The notes: generated by a model not told the origin, from the letters alone. Shown: positions 46,541-54,636, counted from the stretch's first letter. The stretch: 64,000 nucleotides of DNA from Virgibacillus profundi (GCF_002287375.1 NZ_NPOA01000004.1:62001-126000); one strand, 5' to 3'. Program-made: numbers and translations.

Positions 46541-48400
46541 ATGACAAAAATAAATTTCAATCCCGAGCAGCAGGTTGCTGTCGATCATTTTGATGGTGCA
46601 ATGGGGGTCATTTCCTCGGCGGGCAGTGGAAAATCTACGATTTTATTAGGCAGAATAGATAAATTGATACGCGAGCACAACATACCAGAAAAATCGATCC
46701 TTGCGATTAGTTTCACGAAGAATACGGCTTCAGAATTACAGTCGAAATTAAAAGCAATGAATCATAAATTCGTGAACGTAGGAACATTTCATGCTATATG
46801 TGGACGTATTCTATATCAAGAAGGGATACAAATAACTGGATACAACATGATTAAAGAATGGCAGGTTGACAATTGTTTTAAAAATATTGATAAAAATGCT
46901 GACACTAAAGAGATCACAAATTATATTAGCTTCCAAAAAAATTTCATGGTATCATATGATGATGAATTCATAAAAAAAGAATCTGATTACACCATTAAAG
47001 AGCTACGCAAATTCTACAAAGCGTATGAGGACTTGAAGAAACAAAAGAAATTATACGACTTTGATGATTATCTATTATTATGTTTAGAGGTGGTCAAAAA
47101 CAACCCCGATAAATATACATATGATTACATACTTGTAGATGAGCATCAAGATTCTAATTTAGTACAAAATCATTTACTAAAAGAGTGGTGTCAGACTGGC
47201 AACATATTCACCCTAAGCGACTACCGTCAGGCGATTTTTGAGTTTCGTGGGGGAACTACCGAATACTCCATGAATTTCGATAAGTATTGGAAAGACGCAA
47301 CTATACATAATGTATTTACAAATTACCGATCACCAAAGAACATTGTAGAACAATCTAATCACTTTATCCGTCAATACTACAGTGATTACGAGCATTATGT
47401 GGATGCAAAAGCCCACAACCAAGAAGATGGACACATAGAAGTAAACTCACACTTCAGTAGAGACGTGGAAGGTGTAGAAGTAGCCGATAAGATTGAACAG
47501 CTCATTGAAGATGGAGAGAAACTAAATGAAATAGCTGTTCTATATAGAATGAACGCTCATGCTGATTTCGTTGAGGCTGAGTTAAAAAGACGTAAAATTG
47601 ATTATGAGATTGCTAATGACAGCAGTTTCTTTAAACGTAAAGAAGTTGCTGGGATTCTTGCTATATTAAGATTAGTCCATAATCCACAAGACGATAATGC
47701 TTTTGAAGGTGCGTTTAAAGCCAGAAACTACCCATTAACATACATGAGCAATAAGATATTCAATGATATGCAAAATTACGCAACTAAACACAATACATCT
47801 ATGCTGGATGCAGCAACGGATATGCCATACAGTCAGATGTGGCAAAAAAAGAATATCACAGTATTCAAAAAGATAATCAATAACTTAAGAAAAATGAACG
47901 AAGACGGAGCAAATGTGATTTCTCTTATTGCTCATATAACAAAATCAACAAAGCTAGAAGAAACCATTAAAGAAAAATACAGGAATAAAGAAGAAATAGA
48001 TGAACGTTTGAATAGTATTGAAGTATTGAAAAGTTTCGTCAAAGGCAACAATTTAGAACAATTTATCACATACGTATACAGTAGTTTCACCAAGAAGAAA
48101 AGTAAAAAAGACGCTGTAAAGCTAATGAGTATACATAGAAGTAAAGGTTTAGAGTTTGATAACGTATTCGTTGTAGGTGTGGAAAATGATAAATTTCCAC
48201 ATCACTTAAGCAGTCTGGAAGAGGAAGCGAGGCTCTTTTACGTGTCATGCACACGATCTAAGAAAAATTTGTTCATAAGTGAAATTGGTAGGAATACGAG
48301 ATTTATTGTTGAGTATGGGATGGAAAGCAATTCAAGTAAGCAAAATGGCGATCAACATGTCATTAGTAATGTTGACGAATGGATTAAGAATAACTTTTAG
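46541..48400 (+). CDS. UvrD/Rep-like SF1A helicase
   Basis: 619 residues. Q motif FNPEQQVAVDHF, Walker A SSAGSGKST (27-32 AGSGKS), Ia ISFTKNTASEL, II ILVDEHQDSN, III LSDYRQAIFEFRGG, IV TNYRSPKNIVEQSN, V LMSIHRSKGLEFDNVFVVGV and VI LFYVSCTRSKKNLFI. All helicase motifs are intact. It may unwind DNA in phage replication or repair. Strong Shine-Dalgarno. Confidence 0.93.
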   Translation: MTKINFNPEQQVAVDHFDGAMGVISSAGSGKSTILLGRIDKLIREHNIPEKSILAISFTKNTASELQSKLKAMNHKFVNVGTFHAICGRILYQEGIQITGYNMIKEWQVDNCFKNIDKNADTKEITNYISFQKNFMVSYDDEFIKKESDYTIKELRKFYKAYEDLKKQKKLYDFDDYLLLCLEVVKNNPDKYTYDYILVDEHQDSNLVQNHLLKEWCQTGNIFTLSDYRQAIFEFRGGTTEYSMNFDKYWKDATIHNVFTNYRSPKNIVEQSNHFIRQYYSDYEHYVDAKAHNQEDGHIEVNSHFSRDVEGVEVADKIEQLIEDGEKLNEIAVLYRMNAHADFVEAELKRRKIDYEIANDSSFFKRKEVAGILAILRLVHNPQDDNAFEGAFKARNYPLTYMSNKIFNDMQNYATKHNTSMLDAATDMPYSQMWQKKNITVFKKIINNLRKMNEDGANVISLIAHITKSTKLEETIKEKYRNKEEIDERLNSIEVLKSFVKGNNLEQFITYVYSSFTKKKSKKDAVKLMSIHRSKGLEFDNVFVVGVENDKFPHHLSSLEEEARLFYVSCTRSKKNLFISEIGRNTRFIVEYGMESNSSKQNGDQHVISNVDEWIKNNF

Positions 48401-48594
48401 TCGTGTAGATAAATAATAACATACATAGTTTAATATTAAAAAGATATGGCTAGAATCAATTTCAGACACCCTTGTGACTGTTTTACAGACAAAGCATAAT
48501 AAATATATACAAATGTCTTAGAACATCTCATAGAGGTGTCTACGGGTTGAATATGAGATCAAAAATAACACAATAATATATAGGAGGAATATCA

Positions 48595-49170
48595 ATGAGT
48601 AAAATTAAAAATGGGAAACTGTATGAAGAAGTTGAATTCGGATGGGGTAATACAATAGAGGGTGTTGTAAATTTATTGTTAGAATATAAGATTAGAGGGA
48701 AACTTGTCTATGGAGAGTTCAATCAACATTATCTATATTCGGATACAGTTGATATGGATGTAGCTTATAAGGCGATTACAGGTAAGACTAAGACTGAGTT
48801 TGATGAAGGTCAGAGGAAGTCTAGAGAAGATGTGGAGAGACGAGATAGAGAGCATGAGGATAAGATTCCAGAGTTGGAACAGTATTGGATGAAAAGAGGT
48901 AAAGAGGTGTTAGCAGAGGATAAATGGAAACTGTGGGACGAGATTGTGCCTGTTAGGCTGAGAGATCTATATCAAGGTATGGAGTTAGGTAACTGTTTGA
49001 GTATAGTGGAGATATTGGGTGGAGGACAGAAGGGGGATGTGGATACGTTGGAGGTTGCCAAGAAAGAGATTGATAGGCAGAATCATTCTGGTATGTCATA
49101 TGGATTAGTGTGTAGTATGGTTGGGGAATTTAGTGATAGAGGAAAAGAGTTTGTGGAGTATGTACAATGA
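48595..49170 (+). CDS. Conserved phage/plasmid protein of unknown function (191 aa)
   Basis: MSKIKNGKLYEEVEFGWGNT, YSDTVDMDVAYKAITGKTKT, IVPVRLRDLYQGMELGNCLS then HSGMSYGLVCSMVGEFSDRG. I remember closely similar sequences ('LYSDTV..D.AYK.ITGKTK.EF', 'RL.DLY.GMELG.CL.IV', 'GHSGMS..LV.SM...F..RG') in many Bacillus phages and plasmids; no function known. SD TAGGAGGAA. The coding strand is C-poor. Confidence 0.7.
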   Translation: MSKIKNGKLYEEVEFGWGNTIEGVVNLLLEYKIRGKLVYGEFNQHYLYSDTVDMDVAYKAITGKTKTEFDEGQRKSREDVERRDREHEDKIPELEQYWMKRGKEVLAEDKWKLWDEIVPVRLRDLYQGMELGNCLSIVEILGGGQKGDVDTLEVAKKEIDRQNHSGMSYGLVCSMVGEFSDRGKEFVEYVQ

Positions 49171-49289
49171 TTGAATGGATAATTGATATGTTGTTGGATG
49201 GGATTAGAGATGAGGTTGGTGAGTGGAGTGATATTGATGATTGGGATGAAGGATGGAATGAGATAGATAGTTGGAAAGATGATTGGTGA
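49167..49289 (+). CDS. Acidic Trp-rich 40-residue protein
   Basis: MIEWIIDMLLDGIRDEVGEW then SDIDDWDEGWNEIDSWKDDW. Seven Trp and fifteen acidic residues in 40. The ATG overlaps the stop of the 191-aa gene (ATGA), so translation is probably coupled. The stop is followed immediately by an operator-like box CAAATAATATTATATG. Unrecognised. Confidence 0.5.
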   Translation: MIEWIIDMLLDGIRDEVGEWSDIDDWDEGWNEIDSWKDDW

Positions 49290-49820
49290 GACAAATAATA
49301 TTATATGTGGATATGCGAGGTAGTTGCTAATATGCATCTACCTTTTTGTTTTGGATAAATTAGCCCCCGGTGGGTGATGGGATGTGTTGATGATTGGTTA
49401 TCGTATAGAGGGTGAATTGAATGATAGAAGATGGTGAGATTATGTAGGTGTGGTAAGGGAAAATTGAGGGACAGGAGATAGTTGTTGTGAGATGAGTAAA
49501 TGAGGATGTGAGATGTGTATCGAGATAATGTGGGAATGATGGGGAAAATTGAGGGTGTAGGGAAGGAGTGATGAGGGATTGGATAAGATGTTGGAAGATT
49601 GAGGGAAAATGGGATAGTGGAAAATGTGGATGAATAGGGAGAATATATCGGATGCGTTCGATGACATTTACGATGACGGAGAGGTGAAAATTGAGAGAAA
49701 AATTGAAAATATGGGATAAAGTGGAAAATTAAGTTGGTGCGTGAATGTAGCTGCTCCCGGTTTAGAAAATGAGAACAAGTGATCCCATAGATGTAAATAT
49801 GCCCCCATTACTGCCTTTTA
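49290..49820 (+). other. C-depleted, purine-rich non-coding tract
   Basis: Between 49441 and 49620 I count only two C in 180 nt. AAAATTGAGGG occurs at 49460-49470 and 49545-49555, with partial copies near 49603 and 49686. No frame with a ribosome site is convincing; a 31-residue acidic frame (49624-49719, MWMNRENISDAFDDIYDDGE) is possible. It may be a decayed gene, an RNA or a strand-biased control region. Confidence 0.5.
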
Positions 49821-49854
49821 CAATGGTGGTATAATATGCATTATAGCACCATTG
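49821..49854. repeat. 34-bp near-perfect palindrome
   Basis: Arms CAATGGTGGTATAAT and ATTATAGCACCATTG around ATGC: 14 of 15 arm positions pair. It contains TATAAT. No U-tract follows. Likely an operator or recombination/replication site rather than a terminator. Confidence 0.75.
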
Positions 49855-50083
49855 GAATATATAATCATGAATTTGCTGCATTTTGGATAATCAAAATTTC
49901 ACCCATGATAACAGGGAAAAATCGAAGTATAAAAAGTATATCGATTATTACAAAATTATATATAATGAAGTACTGTATCACTCACATAGTACACTGGTTA
50001 ACTAGTCAACTAACTAACCTATAGTTTTCCACACCTCATCACATAGTTTTCATAACTACATAGATAAATAAATAATACTATAT

Positions 50084-50099
50084 TGTTTCACGTGAGACA
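50084..50099. promoter_or_regulatory. parS-like ParB/Spo0J binding site
   Basis: TGTTTCACGTGAGACA differs at one base from the 16-bp palindrome TGTTTCACGTGAAACA bound by ParB/Spo0J of Bacillus. It lies in the long control region between the helicase cluster and the early gene cluster, 16 bp after an operator-like box. Confidence 0.7.
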
Positions 50100-50353
50100 T
50101 TTTCCATATCCATAAATTGAAATAATAAAATATCAAAATATCAAAAAATAGAAAATCAATGTATCATAATATATCATAACATCCTAACTATATATAATCT
50201 GTATACTATAATCTATCCACAAAATAACATGCTGACTTCCACCATTTAATCTTATCCATACTATACACAATATGTCAACCAACAACCCACAATAACCAAC
50301 AAACATATCCCAAAATGTTCACAAATTTGTCACATAATAATCCACCAAAAGAC

Positions 50354-50382
50354 TTGCACCAATAACTAATAAATGTTATACT
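50354..50382 (+). promoter_or_regulatory. Upstream tandem promoter of the early operon
   Basis: TTGCAC, 17-nt spacer with ACTAATAAATGT, TATACT. The initially transcribed sequence (TATAAGTATA ... AACAACAAA ... GCAACAAACA) resembles that of the promoter 118 bp downstream. Confidence 0.75.
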
Positions 50383-50471
50383 ATAAGTATAGCAAATAAG
50401 AAAAACAACAAACACAGGCAACAAACATCTTATAATTAATAAATATTATACTAAAAACTTCACGAAAGTAC

Positions 50472-50500
50472 TTGACATACTAAACGATACATAGTATAAT
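50472..50500 (+). promoter_or_regulatory. Main promoter of the early operon
   Basis: TTGACA, 17-nt spacer, TATAAT: perfect sigma-A consensus. A box TTAATAAATATTATAC lies just upstream at 50439-50454. Confidence 0.88.
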
Positions 50501-50899
50501 ATAAGTATAAGGTAGAGAAACAACAAAGCAACAAACAAGTGAGATCAACCTCACACCTTGAAAACAAACTATATAAAACTTGCATAGAAAGGAATGTCTA
50601 ACAATAAACTGCAAGGAATGATATAGCAAGGTTTAGCACCTTGAAAACTAAATAACACCATACAGTAGTTACAAGCTTACTACTTTACAAAAAAATGCAG
50701 ACTACAGACTATACTGTCACACGTATAGTGTTAGACTATCGACAAGACAAGCCATGACATACTTTCCAGTATCGAGCTTGTAAGATCAATACATTTTAAT
50801 ATGATATGAAATACATTTATCTATATGATCATACAATCTTACAATAGATAACAGTTTGATATGATATTAAAATAAATCATTATAAAGGGGAATGTTAAA
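50501..50899 (+). ncRNA. Long structured leader or small RNA
   Basis: About 400 nt between promoter and first gene, with no gene. CACCTTGAAAAC occurs twice (50554-50565, 50637-50648). Hairpins: ACTATAC/GTATAGT (50708-50729) and ATACT-TTCC-AGTAT inside an ACAAG/CTTGT stem (50747-50781). This is consistent with a regulatory leader. Confidence 0.5.
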
Positions 50900-51220
50900 A
50901 TGAAAAAAGAAATACTTGCAATAAAAAGGAACAGTTTTTATGAATTATTTGATTATTTAAAGAGAGATGTTACAAGAATATTATCAGAAAACGACGAACA
51001 GAAAAAACGCAGTTTAAGATATAAGCTTTCAACAAAATGCAAGGAATGGACTGAACGTTTGCCTATAAAGGTAGAGAATGGAATCATTACGCATGATGAA
51101 GCTCAGAACGTTTTCAACGAAACAATCGAAATAGCTAGACAAACGGGTTTAATCGTTGAAAAAGACAAGAATGGGGAAATTCACTTTTTTAATACATTGA
51201 ATTTACAAATAAATATCTAA
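50900..51220 (+). CDS. Early-region protein, unknown (106 aa)
   Basis: Charged, helical: MKKEILAIKRNSFYELFDYL, KRSLRYKLSTKCKEWTERLP, ending HFFNTLNLQINI. First gene after the tandem promoters and leader, with AAAGGGG. No family recognised. The high Lys and Glu content suggests a cytosolic, possibly nucleic-acid-associated protein. Confidence 0.55.
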   Translation: MKKEILAIKRNSFYELFDYLKRDVTRILSENDEQKKRSLRYKLSTKCKEWTERLPIKVENGIITHDEAQNVFNETIEIARQTGLIVEKDKNGEIHFFNTLNLQINI

Positions 51221-51250
51221 AATAAATCAATATAAAGGAGATCACAAACA

Positions 51251-51418
51251 ATGAACAAAACAAACTATATTTTTCAACTATCTGAACAAACTCAAAAGGA
51301 GATCACAACCGAACTAAAACAAGTATTCGGCAAAGATGATAATGAAAATATTCAACTTGCATTAGATAGCAGGCTATGCGACTTGTCAGATACAATAGAC
51401 ATTGAAAAGTACCTATAA
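51251..51418 (+). CDS. Small conserved protein (55 aa)
   Basis: MNKTNYIFQLSEQTQKEITT then ELKQVFGKDDNENIQLALDS, ending RLCDLSDTIDIEKYL. The end 'A...RLCDL.DTIDI' is one I recall from small proteins in Firmicutes plasmids and phages. AAAGGAGATC start signal. Confidence 0.6.
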   Translation: MNKTNYIFQLSEQTQKEITTELKQVFGKDDNENIQLALDSRLCDLSDTIDIEKYL

Positions 51419-51494
51419 TATACATAACCAATTTGCTGCTTTTCACCATTTTAAAATTTTAACTACAAATTAACCACAAAGGAGACAACAAAAA

Positions 51495-51725
51495 ATGAAC
51501 AGACTAATAAACTTATTCAATAATCGTAAAGATCACTATGATGCATTAGAGGTTACACCAACCATGCAAGAGTTATTTATGTTAGGTGAAACAATCAACC
51601 AAAACTACAAAGAAGCATATGATGACTATTTCAAACACTATCACAAACAAATAGGTAATAACAAACAACCATATACAATCTATCTATGGTTAGACATTAA
51701 GGAAGGTTTAACATTCGAATGGTAA
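51495..51725 (+). CDS. Early-region protein, unknown (76 aa)
   Basis: MNRLINLFNNRKDHYDALEV then TPTMQELFMLGETINQNYKE, ending YTIYLWLDIKEGLTFEW. AAAGGAGACA start. No family recognised. It follows an intergenic GCTGC/TTTAAAATTTTAA element. Confidence 0.5.
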   Translation: MNRLINLFNNRKDHYDALEVTPTMQELFMLGETINQNYKEAYDDYFKHYHKQIGNNKQPYTIYLWLDIKEGLTFEW

Positions 51726-51831
51726 AATTAATTGTATGTTAAAGGATATAAGCTAAACGGTTTATATCCTTTATAGATATAATTAATAATCAATATCTAA
51801 AATAATTCAATACAAAAGGGGAAATACTATA

Positions 51832-52074
51832 ATGAATTTTTATAGCATGGATATAAAGGAAATTGAGAACACTTTAAACATTAATCACATTACTAAAAGC
51901 ATACACGACAAAGAACAAGCAACAAGCACTATATTAGATGACTGGGAACAAGTTCAAAGCTTATTAAATCAATTCAAACAATCACATAATATTATAAGCG
52001 TATACGGTTATGAACTAGTACACGACAACCATTTTATAAAATTGTACTACAAAGAAACATATTCCAATAGCTAA
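51832..52074 (+). CDS. Early-region protein, unknown (80 aa)
   Basis: MNFYSMDIKEIENTLNINHI, DDWEQVQSLLNQFKQSHNII, ending IKLYYKETYSNS. AAAAGGGGA start. Mixed helix and strand, no recognised motif. Confidence 0.5.
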   Translation: MNFYSMDIKEIENTLNINHITKSIHDKEQATSTILDDWEQVQSLLNQFKQSHNIISVYGYELVHDNHFIKLYYKETYSNS

Positions 52075-52147
52075 AATTTTAAAACGCCAAAGTGCAGCAC
52101 TTTTACATTTTAAAATTCCAAAATAAATCAATACAAAGGAGAGCAAA

Positions 52148-52462
52148 ATGAAAACAATACTAATCACCTTATTATTGTCTAGTCAACTAATCGGAGGTTT
52201 TCAATCAATCAATACAAATCAAACAAACGTAGGCAACAAACAACCATATCAATATGAAATAACTAACATAACAAATAACACAATACATGGTATACCAATC
52301 AATAAAGCAAGCCATGACAACAAAAGCATATTCTTATATGATCATGAAATATCTTTCAATGTATCTGTTGGTGACAAAATACAAATCGTATGGGGAAATG
52401 AGGAGGATATATTCAAAAGTATTACAAAAGTAAAATATAGTATCACAAAAGGAGATCATTAA
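52148..52462 (+). CDS. Small exported protein with signal peptide (104 aa)
   Basis: N-terminus MKTILITLLLSSQLIGGFQS is a typical signal peptide (positive charge, hydrophobic core). The mature part is polar and beta-like (YQYEITNITNNTIHGIPINK, EISFNVSVGDKIQIVWGNEE). The only clearly secreted product of the right arm here. It could act at the envelope, for example in superinfection exclusion; this is inference. Directly followed by the next gene with 1 nt between. Confidence 0.6.
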   Translation: MKTILITLLLSSQLIGGFQSINTNQTNVGNKQPYQYEITNITNNTIHGIPINKASHDNKSIFLYDHEISFNVSVGDKIQIVWGNEEDIFKSITKVKYSITKGDH

Positions 52463-52463
52463 A

Positions 52464-52820
52464 ATGACAATCACTAAACAAATTAACAACAAATCAAAAG
52501 GAATTTACTCAAGCAATTATGAGTGGGCAAAAGATGTTAAACAGGAAGATGCTTTAAACTGTTTTAACAGGCTTTCTCGTTCAACCTTACAATTAATGAC
52601 TTACAATAACATTGACGCTTCAATCGCTTCATATCATGATTTGGAATCACTTGCTAAAGTTTACAATAGTCACTTATCAGATAATAAAGCTTTCTACTAT
52701 GGTAATAATAAAGTAGTAAACTACTTAAACGATTTACAATCACAAGTTATAGATATTGTTGCATACACAGACAAACAACAATATGAAATATTTCTATCTA
52801 ACAAATCTAAGAATAACTAA
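52464..52820 (+). CDS. Early-region protein, unknown (118 aa)
   Basis: MTITKQINNKSKGIYSSNYE, WAKDVKQEDALNCFNRLSRS, then YNSHLSDNKAFYYGNNKVVN. AAAGGAGATC lies within the end of the upstream gene, so the two are coupled. No family recognised. Its stop overlaps a box CTAATAAATACCATATTAAT. Confidence 0.5.
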   Translation: MTITKQINNKSKGIYSSNYEWAKDVKQEDALNCFNRLSRSTLQLMTYNNIDASIASYHDLESLAKVYNSHLSDNKAFYYGNNKVVNYLNDLQSQVIDIVAYTDKQQYEIFLSNKSKNN

Positions 52821-52837
52821 TAAATACCATATTAATA

Positions 52838-52912
52838 ATATTATTTTATGCTAGTTAGAAACAATCTATTTACACTCTAGTTTGTTTCTAACAATGGATA
52901 GCATAATATTAT
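52838..52912 (+). repeat. Large interrupted inverted repeat
   Basis: GTTAGAAACA (52854-52863) pairs with TGTTTCTAAC (52883-52892), flanked by ATGCTA/TAGCAT and AATATT on each side. As RNA it makes a long hairpin with a 19-nt loop; possible terminator or processing site. Confidence 0.65.
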
Positions 52913-52966
52913 CCAAAGTGCTGGAATTGACCAATTTAAAATTTTAACTAAAAGGAGATATTAAAA

Positions 52967-53578
52967 ATGTTAAACACAAATAAAAAATATGCAATTGTAA
53001 TGTTTGAAAACAATGCAGAAGAAAAAGAATACATCTACTATGGAAGAACTGAAAATGTAAATCATATATTAATCAAATCAGATGCGAGTATAATTAATAT
53101 TGTAGAAGTGAAATATTTTAACAACACTGATGAAATGGATCTGATTTTAGAAACTGTCAGAAATGACTTTACAAACGATGAAATTTTAGAAGATGTATCT
53201 TTTTACAACAGTGATTATTTTATAGAGAAAAATAATATCCATACAGAAAAAATGATTACACTATACGACTATAACAAAAATATTTACACTCTACTTAGAA
53301 AATGGTTTCATGCTAAAAATGAGGTAAAAAGCAATTTAAATAAAGATAGTAAAGGCTATTACATTATAGAAAAAGGATTGAACTTATTCAATCCTAACAA
53401 ATTATACCTAACAGAAAAAGACGCTAAACAGTATCATAAAAAGGAATATTTAAATATAAAATTGAATGAATTAAAGAAGAACAAAAGCAATTGGATAATA
53501 AAAGAAACAATCACAGAAAAAGAATTTGCTAATAGATGTAATTTTTTAGATAGAATGAATAATGTAAAAATGATATAA
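52967..53578 (+). CDS. Early-region protein, unknown (203 aa)
   Basis: MLNTNKKYAIVMFENNAEEK then EYIYYGRTENVNHILIKSDA; C-terminal half Lys-rich (SKGYYIIEKGLNLFNPNKLY, LTEKDAKQYHKKEYLNIKLN). AAAGGAGATA start. No recognised domain; the central beta part may be a small sensory or binding fold. Confidence 0.5.
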   Translation: MLNTNKKYAIVMFENNAEEKEYIYYGRTENVNHILIKSDASIINIVEVKYFNNTDEMDLILETVRNDFTNDEILEDVSFYNSDYFIEKNNIHTEKMITLYDYNKNIYTLLRKWFHAKNEVKSNLNKDSKGYYIIEKGLNLFNPNKLYLTEKDAKQYHKKEYLNIKLNELKKNKSNWIIKETITEKEFANRCNFLDRMNNVKMI

Positions 53579-53612
53579 AATAATTCTAAAATATGAAAAG
53601 AGGTACTACAAA

Positions 53613-53828
53613 ATGAATCCAATTTCATTATTAAAAACCATTGAAACTATGTCACATGAGGAAGTTTTCAACTATGCATTTTACCACCTAAACGGTACAC
53701 AAATAAGAAACATTATAAATTATTATGACAATGAATTTTCCACCTTCTTACAATATGATGAAAATTTACAATCATTAAATGATAACATAAAAGATAAGAT
53801 GCAAATTTTCAGAGATAGACTATATTAA
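53613..53828 (+). CDS. Early-region protein, unknown (71 aa)
   Basis: MNPISLLKTIETMSHEEVFN then YAFYHLNGTQIRNIINYYDN. Helical; AAAGAGGT start. Unrecognised. Confidence 0.45.
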   Translation: MNPISLLKTIETMSHEEVFNYAFYHLNGTQIRNIINYYDNEFSTFLQYDENLQSLNDNIKDKMQIFRDRLY

Positions 53829-53887
53829 AAGCTTATATCTAAAAAACGAATCATTTTAAGCTATCCTACACGCTTTAAAATATGATT

Positions 53888-53952
53888 ATAACCTATAAAT
53901 CACGTATCACTCAAAAGCAGCATATTACGCTTTAAAATGATTTATAGGTTAT
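53888..53952 (+). repeat. 14-bp perfect stem-loop
   Basis: ATAACCTATAAATC and GATTTATAGGTTAT with a 37-nt loop, flanked by GTATCAC ... GTGATAC. CGCTTTAAAAT occurs twice here. No gene between 53829 and 54136; a promoter for the J-domain gene follows. Confidence 0.65.
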
Positions 53953-54024
53953 TGTGATACTTTCAAGCATATAACCATACACAATAACTATATAATATTA
54001 TATTAATAAATTTCAATATTCTTA

Positions 54025-54053
54025 TTGACATTATCCCATAATAGGTATATAAT
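54025..54053 (+). promoter_or_regulatory. Sigma-A promoter for the J-domain gene
   Basis: TTGACA, 17-nt spacer, TATAAT, followed by ATTATATATC. Confidence 0.82.
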
Positions 54054-54136
54054 ATTATATATCAAGTCAAACAGTATCAGATCAATCACAAATACATAAA
54101 CACACATTTTTATAAAATATCACTGGAGGTTATCAC

Positions 54137-54613
54137 ATGAATATTAAATTTTTCAATCAATCAGTATCAACTATAAAGGAACTAAAACAAGCTTACCGCA
54201 AACTTGCTAAACAATTCCATCCAGACTTAAACGAACACGACACAACCGAACAAATGAAACAAATCAATAAAGAATACGAATATCTATTTGCCACAGTAGA
54301 AACTACAAAGGATAACAAAGAAGGGCACACAGTCAATGATAACTACAGATCAATCATAAACCAATTACTCAAACATGAGGGTATTACAATCAATCTAATA
54401 GGCACATGGATATGGTTAGAAGGAAACACATACCCAATTAAAGATGAAATTAAAAAGCTAGGTTTCAGGTTTCAAAGATCATCAAAAAAATGGTACTTAG
54501 GAGAATTTGACACTAAAAAGAAAAAAGGCAAATTATCATGGAATCAGAAAATAGAAAAATATGGGCAGGAACAATTACATTCTAAAGGTAATAAGCCTTT
54601 CCAATTGACTTAA
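54137..54613 (+). CDS. J-domain protein with C-terminal wing
   Basis: 158 residues. The N-terminal 55 residues are a DnaJ-like J domain: ELKQAYRKLAKQFHPDLNEH with HPD at 28-30, then TTEQMKQINKEYEYLF. The C-terminal IGTWIWLEGNTYPIKDEIKK, LGFRFQRSSKKWYLGEF resembles the 'FRFSSRKKCWYAK' start of the 621-residue protein at 57698. A J protein stimulates Hsp70 (DnaK); phage J proteins may recruit host chaperone for replication. GGAGG start and its own promoter and terminator. Confidence 0.82.
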   Translation: MNIKFFNQSVSTIKELKQAYRKLAKQFHPDLNEHDTTEQMKQINKEYEYLFATVETTKDNKEGHTVNDNYRSIINQLLKHEGITINLIGTWIWLEGNTYPIKDEIKKLGFRFQRSSKKWYLGEFDTKKKKGKLSWNQKIEKYGQEQLHSKGNKPFQLT

Positions 54614-54614
54614 T

Positions 54615-54636
54615 AAAGTGAGATTTTTCTCACTTT
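54615..54636 (+). terminator. Hairpin terminator after the J-domain gene
   Basis: AAAGTGAGA, loop TTTT, TCTCACTTT: a 9-bp perfect stem right after the stop. The stem ends in U residues but there is no long U-tract. Confidence 0.65.

Noticed and set aside
49836-50024. Plus-strand open frame of 62 codons
   Set aside because: It starts inside the 34-bp palindrome, has no Shine-Dalgarno, and its composition is that of non-coding DNA.
52148-52462. Arbitrium-type communication peptide gene (AimP) because of its signal peptide
   Set aside because: At 104 residues it is too long, has no obvious C-terminal hexapeptide, and no AimR-like receptor gene is adjacent.
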